In this document: positions 18,608 to 26,827 of the stretch, piece after piece
Position numbering within the stretch: the first letter of the stretch is position 1
Layout: each line of letters opens with the position of its first letter
Source: Candidatus Mediterraneibacter vanvlietii
Lineage (GTDB): Bacteria > Bacillota > Clostridia > Lachnospirales > Lachnospiraceae
Assembly: GCA_019113645.1 (NCBI GenBank)
Contig: DXGZ01000113.1
Span: 1 to 59,915 of the forward strand
Length of the DNA stretch: 59,915 nt
Direction: 5' to 3'
Position numbers and translations under genes: made by a program
The notes under the pieces: generated by a model
Told to the model about the DNA's origin: nothing
Databases searched by the model: none
Seen by the model: the letters and a program-made list of their open reading frames with translations, nothing else

Positions 18608-19594
18608 TCAGGCAAACTGCGGCATATCGTGATTTACCTCTGCCTGGTAGTAGCCATCAATCGTGGCAGGTGCATTGAATAAGGCCGCAAGCATATATTT
18701 CTTAATGTTTTTTACCTTTGACGTATTTTTCTTCAGACACTCAATCACATACTCGATATGTGAATATTCCAGCTTTAAAAATTTGCTTTTCACCAGTTCT
18801 GCCGGATACCAATTGCTCGCAATCAGGATTTCTTGATTCTGGCACAATACTGTCTCCAGTATCAGTTCATAGATTCCCTGGATCAGATCTTTATCAAGGG
18901 GATGACTGATAGTCAATCCATCATAGTCGATATTCTCTTTGATCTGCTCTTCATATGCCTGCATAATCGCCAGACGATCATCTGATCGCACATCAGCAGA
19001 TCTGATTTGATCTGATTCATTATCATTCTCTTTATTATAACTCAAATTATTATAATTAGAGTTTGATTTGCAAACTTCTTGAAGTTTATTTTCAGGACTT
19101 CTTGAAGTTTGATTTTGGGACTTCTTGAAGTTTATTTTACAAACTTCTGTGTCATCCCCTTTTTCATCAGTAGTTTGTATTGTAAACTTCTGTGATTCAA
19201 TCTGAGGGGTTATAACATCTCTATCAGGGATTACGAATGATTTGACATAGATAATATTTGTCTTTCCAAATCCCTGCCGTTTCTTTTCAATCAGTCCGAT
19301 CCCTTTTTCCTGATCCAGCTCTTGTAAGGACTTAACAGCTTTATTTCTTCCACAGTTCAGCAACTCCATAATATCCTCAATGGAAAAATAGATATACGCC
19401 CGGTTCTGTTCATCAAACCACTGATTTTTAATAGATAATGACATTCTGTCCAGCATCAATCCATAAAGGATTTTCGCATCACTGGAAAGATTTTTAAAAT
19501 ATTCATCCTGAAATAACGCCTTCGGTATTCGATAAAAACTGTACTGATCGGCCTGCGTGCCGTAAAAATAATCAAATGATACTTTTTGTTCCAT
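18608..19594 (-). CDS. repA: RepA-family replication initiator
   Basis: About 328 residues. The N-terminus (VSFDYFYGTQADQYSFYRIP then LSSDAKILYGLMLDRMSLS) matches the RepA N-terminal winged-helix domain of Firmicutes plasmids and conjugative elements, which melts the origin. A second winged-helix segment reads YIYFSIEDIMELLNCGRNKAVKSL. The ATG at 19594 is favoured because GAGAGGAGG sits 6 nt before it. Iterons are inside the coding sequence (19074-19194) and just upstream of it, so the origin is probably within and around this gene. Together with ParA/ParB this implies an autonomous replicating stage. Confidence 0.88.
   Translation of the reverse strand: MEQKVSFDYFYGTQADQYSFYRIPKALFQDEYFKNLSSDAKILYGLMLDRMSLSIKNQWFDEQNRAYIYFSIEDIMELLNCGRNKAVKSLQELDQEKGIGLIEKKRQGFGKTNIIYVKSFVIPDRDVITPQIESQKFTIQTTDEKGDDTEVCKINFKKSQNQTSRSPENKLQEVCKSNSNYNNLSYNKENDNESDQIRSADVRSDDRLAIMQAYEEQIKENIDYDGLTISHPLDKDLIQGIYELILETVLCQNQEILIASNWYPAELVKSKFLKLEYSHIEYVIECLKKNTSKVKNIKKYMLAALFNAPATIDGYYQAEVNHDMPQFA
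19074..19194. repeat. Iterons inside repA (candidate origin)
   Basis: The core ACTTCTTGAAGTTT starts at 19074, 19097 and 19120, with a shorter ACTTCTGTG version at 19143. All are exactly 23 nt apart, about two helical turns. Another ACTTCTGTG follows at 19186. Exact spacing is typical of iterons bound by a replication initiator, and the location inside repA is usual for such plasmids. Confidence 0.75.
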
Positions 19595-19615
19595 ACACAT
19601 CCTCCTCTCATCTGT

Positions 19616-19646
19616 ATTCTGTGAAGTTTGATTTTGGCACTTCTGG
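19616..19646. repeat. Iterons upstream of repA
   Basis: Two further copies of the motif begin at 19616 (ATTCTGTGAAGTTT) and 19639 (ACTTCTGG), again 23 nt apart, between the end of parB and the repA ribosome binding site. They could let RepA repress its own expression as well as take part in origin function. Confidence 0.6.
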
Positions 19647-19679
19647 CCTTTATCATCACAATTTCTTTCATCAGTATTC

Positions 19680-20600
19680 TTACTCTGTCTGCAATTCTTT
19701 CTTCCATTCTTCCAACAGAGAAACAATTATCTCTTCCATCTGCTCCTGGGTATAATCCGGAGGAAAATAATTTTTCAGTTTTTTCTCCGGTAGTGTGACC
19801 TTACGCATCTTTCTTTTTGGAGCAATGCAATTATTAAATATGGAGATCATATAATTGTGACCTACATTTTCATCTTCCAGCCGCTTCCTTAAGACAGCAA
19901 TCTGATTTGGTTTTATAAACCCATTGTCTTTGATATATTCATAAATCCATTTCTGCATTTCCTTATCGATATAAGAAATATCTACAGCCACCGTAAACTG
20001 CAGTTTCTTATTATCGACCATATCAAGCAATTCAGGGATAAGTTCGGTAAGACGAATGTAACGCTGTATCTGTTTTGAACTTTCACCCACCTGTTCGGCT
20101 AAAATATCTCTTGAGACTGCTCCGGATAAATTCTGGTCATTTTGACCAGAATTATTTTTAGAGGGTCTGCCGGCCTGCCTTTTCATAGCATTTAATTTCA
20201 TCTTATAAGCAAAGGCTTTTTCGCTCGGCAGAAGCTCTTCTCTTTGAATGTTGGCATCAACCATAGCGATTACCGCTTCATCATCTGTCATATCCCTTAC
20301 AATCGCCGGAACTGTAGAAAGTCCTGCTTTACGTGCCGCATACATTCTCCGATGACCGGATATCATTTCATAGTGATTTTCTCCCGCCGGACGGAGCAAT
20401 ACAGGTGTAATAACTCCGCTCTCCTTTACACTATTGATCAACTCTTCCATCTTGTCATCAGCTATTACCTTAAAGGGATGGCCTTTAAATGGACTAATTG
20501 CTTTTATCTCAATTTCCATTGCAGACTCTTCATTTACAACCCCCAGCAATTCATCAATGCTTGTCAGCTTTATCTTTTCTCCGCTCCTGCTATTTTTCAT
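19680..20600 (-). CDS. parB: ParB-family partition protein
   Basis: A 306-residue CTP-dependent DNA-binding clamp. It has the ParB nuclease-like N-domain with VITPVLLRP, ISGHRRMYAARKAG (the GHRR box) and IVRDMTDDEAVIAMVDANIQ, then a helix-turn-helix segment RDILAEQVGESSKQIQRYI. It works with ParA for segregation. Its start overlaps the end of parA by 11 nt, so the two are translationally coupled. A parS site was not identified. Confidence 0.92.
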   Translation of the reverse strand: MKNSRSGEKIKLTSIDELLGVVNEESAMEIEIKAISPFKGHPFKVIADDKMEELINSVKESGVITPVLLRPAGENHYEMISGHRRMYAARKAGLSTVPAIVRDMTDDEAVIAMVDANIQREELLPSEKAFAYKMKLNAMKRQAGRPSKNNSGQNDQNLSGAVSRDILAEQVGESSKQIQRYIRLTELIPELLDMVDNKKLQFTVAVDISYIDKEMQKWIYEYIKDNGFIKPNQIAVLRKRLEDENVGHNYMISIFNNCIAPKRKMRKVTLPEKKLKNYFPPDYTQEQMEEIIVSLLEEWKKELQTE

Positions 20601-21375
20601 ATTCCAGCACCTCCTGTGTCAGATTTCGGTAAGCTTCGGCAACCTTGCTTTTCGGGCAATGGGAATAGATACTGACTCCCTCCGCACTTGTCTCTGCCGC
20701 TTTCACCGACATGGGGATTGCAGTTTCAAATATTGCAATCCGTGATCCATAGGTTTCACGCAGCTTCGCCGTGATATCTTTTGCATAATTGGTCCGGTAA
20801 TCCACCATAGTAAGAAGGATCCCCTGAATCTCAAGTCCCCGATTCAATCTCTTTTTGACCATCAGTATTGTCTTAATCAGCTGCTGAAGTCCTTTTACCG
20901 GCAGATATGCTGCCTGAACAGGGATAAGAACAGAATCTGCAGCAACTAAAGCATTGATTGTCATCATTCCAAGACTCGGCATACAATCAATTAAAATGTA
21001 GTCGTATCTTTCTCTCATCATATCGATATAATCCTTTAGGATCAGCTCCCTGCTCATCACATTTCCCATAACAACTTCTAATGCTGAAAGTTCAATATTT
21101 CCAGGCATAATATCGATATCTTCCTCATGATGAAGAATGCCTCCAGAGGGGGTGACTTCTTCCTCGTTGATCACTGCTGTTAATATATTTGCCAGCGTGA
21201 TCGGAATCCCATCGGGTTCCACATATCCGAGACTGGCTGTGAGACTTCCCTGAGGATCTGTATCAACAAGCAGGACCTTTTTCCCTTTTCTTGCAAGTCC
21301 AATTCCTAAATTTACCGCTGTTGTTGTTTTGGCGACTCCGCCCTTTTGATTTGCTACCGCAATAACTCTTCCCAT
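20590..21375 (-). CDS. parA: ParA/Soj-family partition ATPase
   Basis: A 261-residue ATPase with the deviant Walker A KGGVAKTTT near residue 11, the VLLVDTDPQGS A' box near 34 and the Walker B region YILIDCMPSLG near 124. It positions the ParB-bound DNA on the nucleoid. The start ATG has AAGGGG upstream. It overlaps the end of the upstream DUF6462-type gene by 22 nt, so the whole block reads as one operon. Confidence 0.94.
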   Translation of the reverse strand: MGRVIAVANQKGGVAKTTTAVNLGIGLARKGKKVLLVDTDPQGSLTASLGYVEPDGIPITLANILTAVINEEEVTPSGGILHHEEDIDIMPGNIELSALEVVMGNVMSRELILKDYIDMMRERYDYILIDCMPSLGMMTINALVAADSVLIPVQAAYLPVKGLQQLIKTILMVKKRLNRGLEIQGILLTMVDYRTNYAKDITAKLRETYGSRIAIFETAIPMSVKAAETSAEGVSIYSHCPKSKVAEAYRNLTQEVLEYEK

Positions 21376-21611
21376 TCTTCAGTTCCCCTTTTCACATGGT
21401 TTCTCAAATATTCTTCAAAAATGCTCCGCCGTATCAATACCTTTTTCCCAATCTTATAAACAGATCCCGATATATGAGACAGCCTGACAATTGGTTTATA
21501 GCCCAATCCGTAATAGTCCATTGCTTGCTGATAACTGACAAATTCCCTCTGCAGGAACGCCAGGTCCTCATCATCGATCAAATTGGAAAACATCCATACT
21601 TTTCCATGCAT
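21354..21611 (-). CDS. Small DUF6462-type protein, copy 1
   Basis: About 85 residues, paralogous to the next gene. Shared features are a YxxGYxx/ISGSVYKIGKKVLI segment and an IFEEYLR ending. The likely role is an excisionase or DNA-binding accessory protein of mobile elements, from the winged-helix-like pattern and context. ATG at 21611 with AAGGAGGA upstream is preferred over the longer start at 21686. It follows copy 2 by 1 nt. Confidence 0.7.
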   Translation of the reverse strand: MHGKVWMFSNLIDDEDLAFLQREFVSYQQAMDYYGLGYKPIVRLSHISGSVYKIGKKVLIRRSIFEEYLRNHVKRGTEEWEELLR

Positions 21612-21612
21612 G

Positions 21613-21879
21613 TTAGTCCTCCTTCTTTGGAGCAGAATTTTCTTCTGTCTCATGAAACCTTTCAAGATATTCATCAAAAATTTCACGGTTAATTAATACA
21701 ATTCCGTCCATTCTGTAAATTGCTCCTGCAGCATTGGCTAATTCCATTAATTTCTTATGAGACAGACTGTATACAATCTCTGCCTGTTGATACCGGAGAA
21801 ATTTTCTTCTAAGCCTCCGGGCCGCCTCCATAACTTCACTGCGTTTCTGCTCATTATAGTACATATCTTCTGTTCTCAT
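21613..21879 (-). CDS. Small DUF6462-type protein, copy 2
   Basis: About 88 residues. The pattern RYQQAEIVYSLSHKKLMELANAAGA then YRMDGIVLINREIFDEYLERF fits the DUF6462 family common next to parA in Lachnospiraceae elements. It reads as a small helix-turn-helix protein for early regulation or excision. The ATG at 21879 has GGGAG about 9 nt upstream. It is the first gene of the minus-strand rep/par operon and the element gene closest to lysS. Confidence 0.7.
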   Translation of the reverse strand: MRTEDMYYNEQKRSEVMEAARRLRRKFLRYQQAEIVYSLSHKKLMELANAAGAIYRMDGIVLINREIFDEYLERFHETEENSAPKKED

Positions 21880-21933
21880 GAAACAGTCTCCCTTCTTAAA
21901 TGCGGCCACTACTGCTGTTTATACGTGAGGAAT

Positions 21934-21977
21934 AAAAAAAGAGCACTCTTTGAAATTTTTTCTTTCAAAAAGTGCTC
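21934..21977 (-). terminator. Rho-independent terminator at the element edge
   Basis: GAGCACT and AGTGCTC pair, continued by a TTTGAAA/TTTCAAA segment, and a seven-T run follows on the minus strand. It would stop lysS transcription from reading into the element's rep/par operon. Confidence 0.65.
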
Positions 21978-22056
21978 AAATCATCGGTTTCCCGATATGA
22001 TTCGCAGATAACAACTCTTCACCACGCTTCGTGATACTTCGTGGTTATTTCGAAAA

Positions 22057-22097
22057 TTGTTGTCAAATTGTTGTCAAAATGAATTTTTGCTGTCAAA
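22057..22097. repeat. Triple TTGYTGTCAAA repeat, possible element end
   Basis: TTGTTGTCAAA occurs twice back to back at 22057 and 22068, and as TTGCTGTCAAA at 22087. It lies between the last element gene and the lysS stop, next to a hairpin at 22021-22045 (ACCAC/GTGGT). Such short direct repeats can be integrase arm sites or part of an attachment site. No tRNA gene is present here. The identification as an att region is an inference. Confidence 0.35.
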
Positions 22098-22118
22098 CCT
22101 GAAGGTCATTTCTTATCC

Positions 22119-24038
22119 TTAGTACAGCTTCGCACCCGCCGGGATACTGTCATCCAGCATCAGCAGATTCAGTCCTTCGTGTCCGTCGTACTCATACACC
22201 GCACTGATCAGCATACCCTCAGAGTCGATGCCCATCATCTTCCTCGGCGGCAGATTTACAATGGCTACACAGGTCTTTCCGACCAGCTCTTCCGGCTCGT
22301 AATACTCGTGTATACCGCTTAAAATCGTGCGTTTCCGGTCTGTTCCGTCGTTCAGTGTGAACTTCAGGAGCTTCTTGGATTTCGGAACTGCCTCGCATGC
22401 CTCCACCTTTACAACCCGGAAATCGGATTTGCTGAATGTGTCAAAATCAACGGTATCCTCGAACAGCGGCTCAACTTTCACCTTGGAAAGATCGATCCTC
22501 ACAGCCGGTTCGGACTCCTCTTTCTTGTCCGTTTTCTTGCCCTCGGCTCCGCCGATGCTCTTCATTGTCGGGAACAGCAGCACGTCTCTGATCGCTGCGC
22601 TGTCTGTCAGCAGCATACACATTCTGTCAATACCGAATCCGATACCACCTGTCGGCGGCATACCGATCTCCAGCGCATTCAGGAAGTCTTCATCTGTTGT
22701 GTTCGCTTCCTCATCGCCCTGAGCGAGCTGCTCTTCCTGAGCTTTGAAACGCTCTCTCTGATCGATCGGGTCATTGAGCTCGGAGTAAGCGTTCGCCATC
22801 TCCCAGCCGTTCATAAAGAACTCGAAACGCTCCACATAGTCCGGATTCTCCGGTTTCTTCTTGGTCAGCGGTGAGATCTCAACCGGGTGATCCATAACAA
22901 ATGTCGGCTGAACCAGATGCTCCTCCACGTATTCTTCGAAGAACAGGTTCAGGATATCGCCCTTTTTATGTCTCTCTTCAAATTCGAGATTGTGCTCTTT
23001 TGCAAGCTCTCTTGCCTGCTCCAGAGTCTCAACTTCATTCCAGTCAACGCCTGCATATTTCTTCACAGCGTCAACCATTGTAATTCTCTCAAACGGCTTT
23101 CCGAGATCCATCTCAACGCCGTTGTAAACGATCTTCGTTGTTCCCAGCACGTCCTGTGCCACATGACGGTACAGGTTCTCTGTCAGATCCATCATTCCGT
23201 TGTAATCTGTATATGCCTGATAGAGCTCCATCAGTGTGAACTCCGGATTGTGTCTCGTATCAAGCCCCTCGTTTCTGAATACACGGCCGATCTCATATAC
23301 TCTCTCAAGACCGCCTACGATCAGTCTCTTCAGGTACAGCTCCAGAGAAATGCGAAGCTTCAGATCTTCATTCAGCGCATTGAAATGCGTCTCAAACGGT
23401 CTCGCAGCTGCGCCTCCGGCATTTGCCACCAGCATCGGAGTCTCAACTTCCATAAATCCCTCTCCGTCCAGATATTTACGGATAGAGCTGATGATTCTGG
23501 AACGCTTGATAAATGTATCCTTTACTTCCGGATTCATGATCAGATCCACATACCTCTGACGGTAGCGGGTGTCCGTATTGGTCAGGCCGTGGAACTTCTC
23601 CGGAAGGATCTGCAGACTCTTGGAGAGAAGCGTCACATGAGCCGCATGGATTGAGATCTCGCCTGTCTTTGTGCGGAAGACCTCGCCCTCGATTCCGATG
23701 ACATCGCCCACATCCAGTTTCTTGAATTCCTTATAGTTCTCCTCACCGACACTGTCCCGCGCAACATAAGACTGAATATTGCCTTTCAGATCCTGCACGT
23801 TGCAGAAAGACGCTTTTCCCATCACACGCTTGGACATCATGCGTCCTGCGATGGAAACTGTTTTTCCTTCCAGTTCCTCAAAATTATCTTTGATCTCCTG
23901 GCTGTGATGTGTCTGGTCATATTTTGTGATCACGAACGGATCTTTTCCGTTCTGCTGCAGTTCCGCCAGTTTCTCACGGCGTACCTTTCTCAACTGGTTT
24001 AAATCGGGTTCCTGTCCGTTTTTCTGCTGCTGTGACAA
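22119..24038 (-). CDS. lysS: Lysyl-tRNA synthetase with C-terminal tRNA-binding domain
   Basis: A 639-residue class II synthetase that charges tRNA-Lys. Present are the N-terminal OB-fold anticodon-binding domain, motif 2 ([20 protein letters not shown], about residue 242) and motif 3 (GIGFGIDRM, about 485). Ordinary bacterial LysRS is about 500 residues. Here a linker rich in Lys and Glu (about 510-525) leads to a ~110-residue tail that reads as a Trbp111/EMAP-II tRNA-binding fold ([18 protein letters not shown], later [15 protein letters not shown]). That domain normally occurs at the end of MetRS or as a free protein. Core gene downstream of greA and bordering the element. Confidence 0.96.
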   Translation of the reverse strand: MSQQQKNGQEPDLNQLRKVRREKLAELQQNGKDPFVITKYDQTHHSQEIKDNFEELEGKTVSIAGRMMSKRVMGKASFCNVQDLKGNIQSYVARDSVGEENYKEFKKLDVGDVIGIEGEVFRTKTGEISIHAAHVTLLSKSLQILPEKFHGLTNTDTRYRQRYVDLIMNPEVKDTFIKRSRIISSIRKYLDGEGFMEVETPMLVANAGGAAARPFETHFNALNEDLKLRISLELYLKRLIVGGLERVYEIGRVFRNEGLDTRHNPEFTLMELYQAYTDYNGMMDLTENLYRHVAQDVLGTTKIVYNGVEMDLGKPFERITMVDAVKKYAGVDWNEVETLEQARELAKEHNLEFEERHKKGDILNLFFEEYVEEHLVQPTFVMDHPVEISPLTKKKPENPDYVERFEFFMNGWEMANAYSELNDPIDQRERFKAQEEQLAQGDEEANTTDEDFLNALEIGMPPTGGIGFGIDRMCMLLTDSAAIRDVLLFPTMKSIGGAEGKKTDKKEESEPAVRIDLSKVKVEPLFEDTVDFDTFSKSDFRVVKVEACEAVPKSKKLLKFTLNDGTDRKRTILSGIHEYYEPEELVGKTCVAIVNLPPRKMMGIDSEGMLISAVYEYDGHEGLNLLMLDDSIPAGAKLY

Positions 24039-24130
24039 TTTCTTTTCTCCTTCCTCTCAATCATGACGGGTATCTTCCGTCCCCTCATTCAATCCTTATC
24101 ATGTATCTGATTCATTTACTCTTACAAGCG

Positions 24131-24160
24131 AATTCAGACCCCTTATAAAAAGAGGTCTGC
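24131..24160. other. Hairpin between greA and lysS
   Basis: CAGACCCCTTATA and AAGAGGTCTG form a strong stem-loop in the 136-nt gap. It lacks a clear uridine tract in the minus direction, so it may be a weak terminator or an RNA-processing site. Confidence 0.35.
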
Positions 24161-24174
24161 TGCATGTCAGATGT

Positions 24175-24660
24175 TTACTTTGAGCGGCTGATCTCAAGTA
24201 CTTCGTACTCGATGTCGCCAGCCTGCGTCTCAACGATCACTTTCTCTCCGACCTTTTTGCCGATCAGGGCCTGGCCAACCGGTGACTCATTGGAGATCTT
24301 TCCTTCAAGGCTGTTCGCCTCTGTGGAACCTACCAGTTTGAACTCCATTTCCTCATCGTATGTGATGTCATAAACTTTCACAGTACATCCTACGTTGATC
24401 TTGTCGAAATCTACTTCATCCTCGACTACGACCTCTGCGTTTTTCAGGATACCTTCCAGTTCCTCAATACGCGCCTCGATATCTCTCTGTTCGTCCTTTG
24501 CCGCATCATACTCAGCGTTCTCGGAAAGGTCGCCCTGTTCACGCGCTTCTTTGATCTTTTCCGCGACTTCCTTTCTCTTGACAACTTTAAGATTCTCAAG
24601 TTCATCCTCAAGTGCCTTTAATCCGGCATAAGTAAGTAATTTTTTCTTTGCCTCTGCCAT
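24175..24660 (-). CDS. greA: Transcription elongation factor GreA
   Basis: A 161-residue factor that rescues backtracked RNA polymerase by stimulating transcript cleavage. The coiled-coil N-domain carries GDLSENAEYDAAKDEQ, whose acidic tip (around D43, E46) is needed for activity, and the C-domain ends ESPVGQALIGKKVGEKVIV. The ATG at 24660 is used because GGAAG lies upstream; the longer reading at 24690 would add ten unusual residues. The gene order lysS-greA-dusB-coaX is typical of Lachnospiraceae. Confidence 0.95.
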   Translation of the reverse strand: MAEAKKKLLTYAGLKALEDELENLKVVKRKEVAEKIKEAREQGDLSENAEYDAAKDEQRDIEARIEELEGILKNAEVVVEDEVDFDKINVGCTVKVYDITYDEEMEFKLVGSTEANSLEGKISNESPVGQALIGKKVGEKVIVETQAGDIEYEVLEISRSK

Positions 24661-24770
24661 TGGTAACGCTTCCTTTCTTTTTCTTTCCATTCATTCTATC
24701 CGCTGTCGGGATCTTGTCCCGTATGCTGTCATTTAAGTCTATTTCGCAATTTCAATATTATAACCAAACT

Positions 24771-25730
24771 CTATAATGATGTCAAGAGATTTTCCAGCTC
24801 TTCACAGGACTCGACGCTGTTGATTTTCTCCCGCAAACGCGCCGCTTTCGGGATTCCTTTCGTGTACCAGGCAACGTGTTTCCGCATCTCCCGGATGCCA
24901 AGATAATCCCCTTTATACTCCAACTGCAGATGAGCATGCCTGAGCATCATTTCACGCACTTCATCCTTCCCCGGACGGGGCGGCACAACACCGGTCTTCT
25001 CATATTCCGCCAGTTCGGAAAAGATCCACGGATTCCCCTGGGCGCCTCTGGCAACCATAATGCCGTCACACCCCGTCTGTCTCACAAGTTCCTCTGCTTT
25101 CTGCGGGGACGTCACATCTCCGTTTCCTATGACAGGAATAGATACCGCTTCCTTTACCTGCCGTATGATATCCCAGTCTGCCTTCCCGCTGTAGTACTGC
25201 TCTCTCGTCCTGCCGTGAACCGCTACTGCTGCCGCCCCGGCCTCCTCGATAATCTTCGCGATCTCCACCGCGTTCACGTGCTCATCGTCGAACCCTTTCC
25301 GGATCTTCACAGTCACCGGCTTCTCAATCGCCTTCACCACCGCGCTTACGATCTCATACACCAGCTTCGGATTCTTCATAAGCGCCGATCCCTCACCGTT
25401 TTTCACTACCTTCGGCACCGGACATCCCATATTGATATCCAGGATGGCAAAGGGCCTCTCCTCAATCTTCTTTGCCATCTCGCTCATGATTTTCGGGTCT
25501 GAGCCGAAGAGCTGAAGGGAAACCGGGCGCTCGTCCGGATGGATCGTCAGCAGCTGCTCCGTGTTGCGGTTTCCGTACAGAATCGCCTTGGCGCTCACCA
25601 TCTCCATACAGAGAAGTCCCGCTCCCTGCTCTCTGCAGAGCAGACGAAATGGCAGGTCGGTCACGCCTGCCATAGGGCCTAAAATATATCGGTTTTCCAG
25701 TTCTACATTTCCTATCTTTAATCGTTTCAT
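24771..25730 (-). CDS. dusB: tRNA-dihydrouridine synthase (DusB-like)
   Basis: A 319-residue FMN enzyme that reduces uridines in tRNA. Features: GPMAGVTDLPFRLLC near residue 18, NMGCPVPKVVKNGEGSALMK near 99 with the catalytic cysteine, and VARGAQGNPWIF near 227 in the FMN-binding part of the TIM barrel. It ends with a helical tRNA-binding domain. The start is just 11 nt after the coaX stop, so the two are co-transcribed. Confidence 0.95.
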   Translation of the reverse strand: MKRLKIGNVELENRYILGPMAGVTDLPFRLLCREQGAGLLCMEMVSAKAILYGNRNTEQLLTIHPDERPVSLQLFGSDPKIMSEMAKKIEERPFAILDINMGCPVPKVVKNGEGSALMKNPKLVYEIVSAVVKAIEKPVTVKIRKGFDDEHVNAVEIAKIIEEAGAAAVAVHGRTREQYYSGKADWDIIRQVKEAVSIPVIGNGDVTSPQKAEELVRQTGCDGIMVARGAQGNPWIFSELAEYEKTGVVPPRPGKDEVREMMLRHAHLQLEYKGDYLGIREMRKHVAWYTKGIPKAARLREKINSVESCEELENLLTSL

Positions 25731-25741
25731 ACTATCTGTTA

Positions 25742-26515
25742 TCAGTGTCCCTTCATCCTGTTATAGATCATCCTCAGCCCGTTCAGCGTCAGCTGCGGAT
25801 CATACAGGTCAATGCACTCCGTCTCCTTTGCAATGATCTTGCCCAGTCCTCCGGTTGCAATCACATATGCGTCATGATACCCTGCCTCTTCCTTCATCCG
25901 GTTCACGATATACTCTGTCTGCCCGATCGCTCCGAACACAAGGCCGCCCTGCATTCCGGAGACCGTATCCCGCGCCAGAACTGAGTCCGGCTTCTCGATC
26001 TGGATCGCGGGCAGCATAGCCGCGCCGCCCCACAGGGAGCGCCCCGCCGTCTCAATGCCCGGCGCTATGATACATGCTTCCAGCGTCCGTTCCGGCCCCA
26101 CCAGGTCATAGGTTGTAGCCGTACCGAAATCAATGACAATCGCGGGACCGTTGGCGATCGCGTACCCTGCCGCAGCATTTACAATCCGGTCCGCGCCGGT
26201 CCGGGAAGGATTATCTGTTGCCACTGTGATCCCTGTATCAGTCTCAGCCGATACGATCAAAGGTGTTGTGTGCAGATATTTGATAATACCACTTGTGAGC
26301 GAATGCATGATATCCGGCACAACCGATGCAATGATTACCGCATCGATCTCGTCCGGATCGATTCCTCTGTGCTCCAGTATGCCGCAGATCGTAAATCCAT
26401 ATTCATCCGATGTACGCGGCTGTTTCGTCATCATGCGGAACATCCCCAGCAGCGACTCCTGCTCAAACACTCCCATTGTAATATTCGTATTTCCCACATC
26501 AACAGTAAGCAGCAT
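25742..26515 (-). CDS. coaX: Type III pantothenate kinase
   Basis: A 257-residue kinase for the first step of coenzyme A synthesis. Motifs: DVGNTN at the N-terminus (phosphate loop), GADRIVNAAAGYA for pantothenate, and IDFGTATTYD. Type III enzymes are not feedback-inhibited by CoA and need a monovalent cation. The ATG at 26515 follows AGGGGAG by 6 nt. Upstream are the repeats at 26588-26826. Confidence 0.96.
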   Translation of the reverse strand: MLLTVDVGNTNITMGVFEQESLLGMFRMMTKQPRTSDEYGFTICGILEHRGIDPDEIDAVIIASVVPDIMHSLTSGIIKYLHTTPLIVSAETDTGITVATDNPSRTGADRIVNAAAGYAIANGPAIVIDFGTATTYDLVGPERTLEACIIAPGIETAGRSLWGGAAMLPAIQIEKPDSVLARDTVSGMQGGLVFGAIGQTEYIVNRMKEEAGYHDAYVIATGGLGKIIAKETECIDLYDPQLTLNGLRMIYNRMKGH

Positions 26516-26587
26516 AAACAACTCCCCTTCCCAACTTTTGTCAGTAGTCTAGCCGTTTACACTCCTTTTGTCAATATTTTTTTCCAG

Positions 26588-26672
26588 TTCAGCCATGAAA
26601 CTGCTTAGGGAGAGAAAATCATGCTCGCATGATTTTTCGAGTGCGCAGTTTCATGTGCAGAGCGCCTGTCTA
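26588..26672. repeat. Palindromic repeat, copy 1
   Basis: An 85-bp unit whose core (26594-26655) folds as CATGAAACTGC pairing with GCAGTTTCATG, with an inner AAAATCATGC/GCATGATTTT hairpin. Almost the same 84-bp unit is repeated in the same orientation at 26743-26826. Probably a REP-like or MITE-like genomic repeat. Confidence 0.75.
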
Positions 26673-26675
26673 TGA

Positions 26676-26721
26676 GGAAAACAGCGGCGAAGCCGCAGGA
26701 AGCACGTCAGTGCGGTTTTCC
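26676..26721. other. Three-way junction between the repeat copies
   Basis: GGAAAAC (26676-26682) pairs with GTTTTCC (26715-26721). Inside, GCGGC/GCCGC and GCAC/GTGC hairpins sit side by side, making a compact cloverleaf-like fold between two palindromes. No known RNA family is recognised. Confidence 0.45.
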
Positions 26722-26742
26722 GAATGGCGCGGGCTGAACGAT

Positions 26743-26826
26743 TTCAGCCATGAAACTGCTCAGGGAGAGAAAATCATGCTCGCATGATTTTTCGAGCGGC
26801 AGTTTCATGTGCAGAGCGCCTGTCTA
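26743..26826. repeat. Palindromic repeat, copy 2
   Basis: Direct copy of the unit at 26588, with only a few differences and the palindrome at 26749-26809. Its end abuts the stop codon of the isomerase gene at 26828. The inserted piece may serve as that gene's 3' end structure. Confidence 0.75.
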
Positions 26827-26827
26827 A

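Noticed and set aside
19074..19194. Regularly spaced repeats as a CRISPR array
   Set aside because: The 14-nt cores at 23-nt spacing have no unique spacers of normal length, lie inside repA and have no cas genes nearby. They are iterons.
22000..22118. tRNA gene as integration site
   Set aside because: No cloverleaf or CCA-type end is visible in the gap next to lysS.
24039..24174. T-box leader for lysS
   Set aside because: The 136-nt gap has a hairpin but no T-box core or antiterminator motif.
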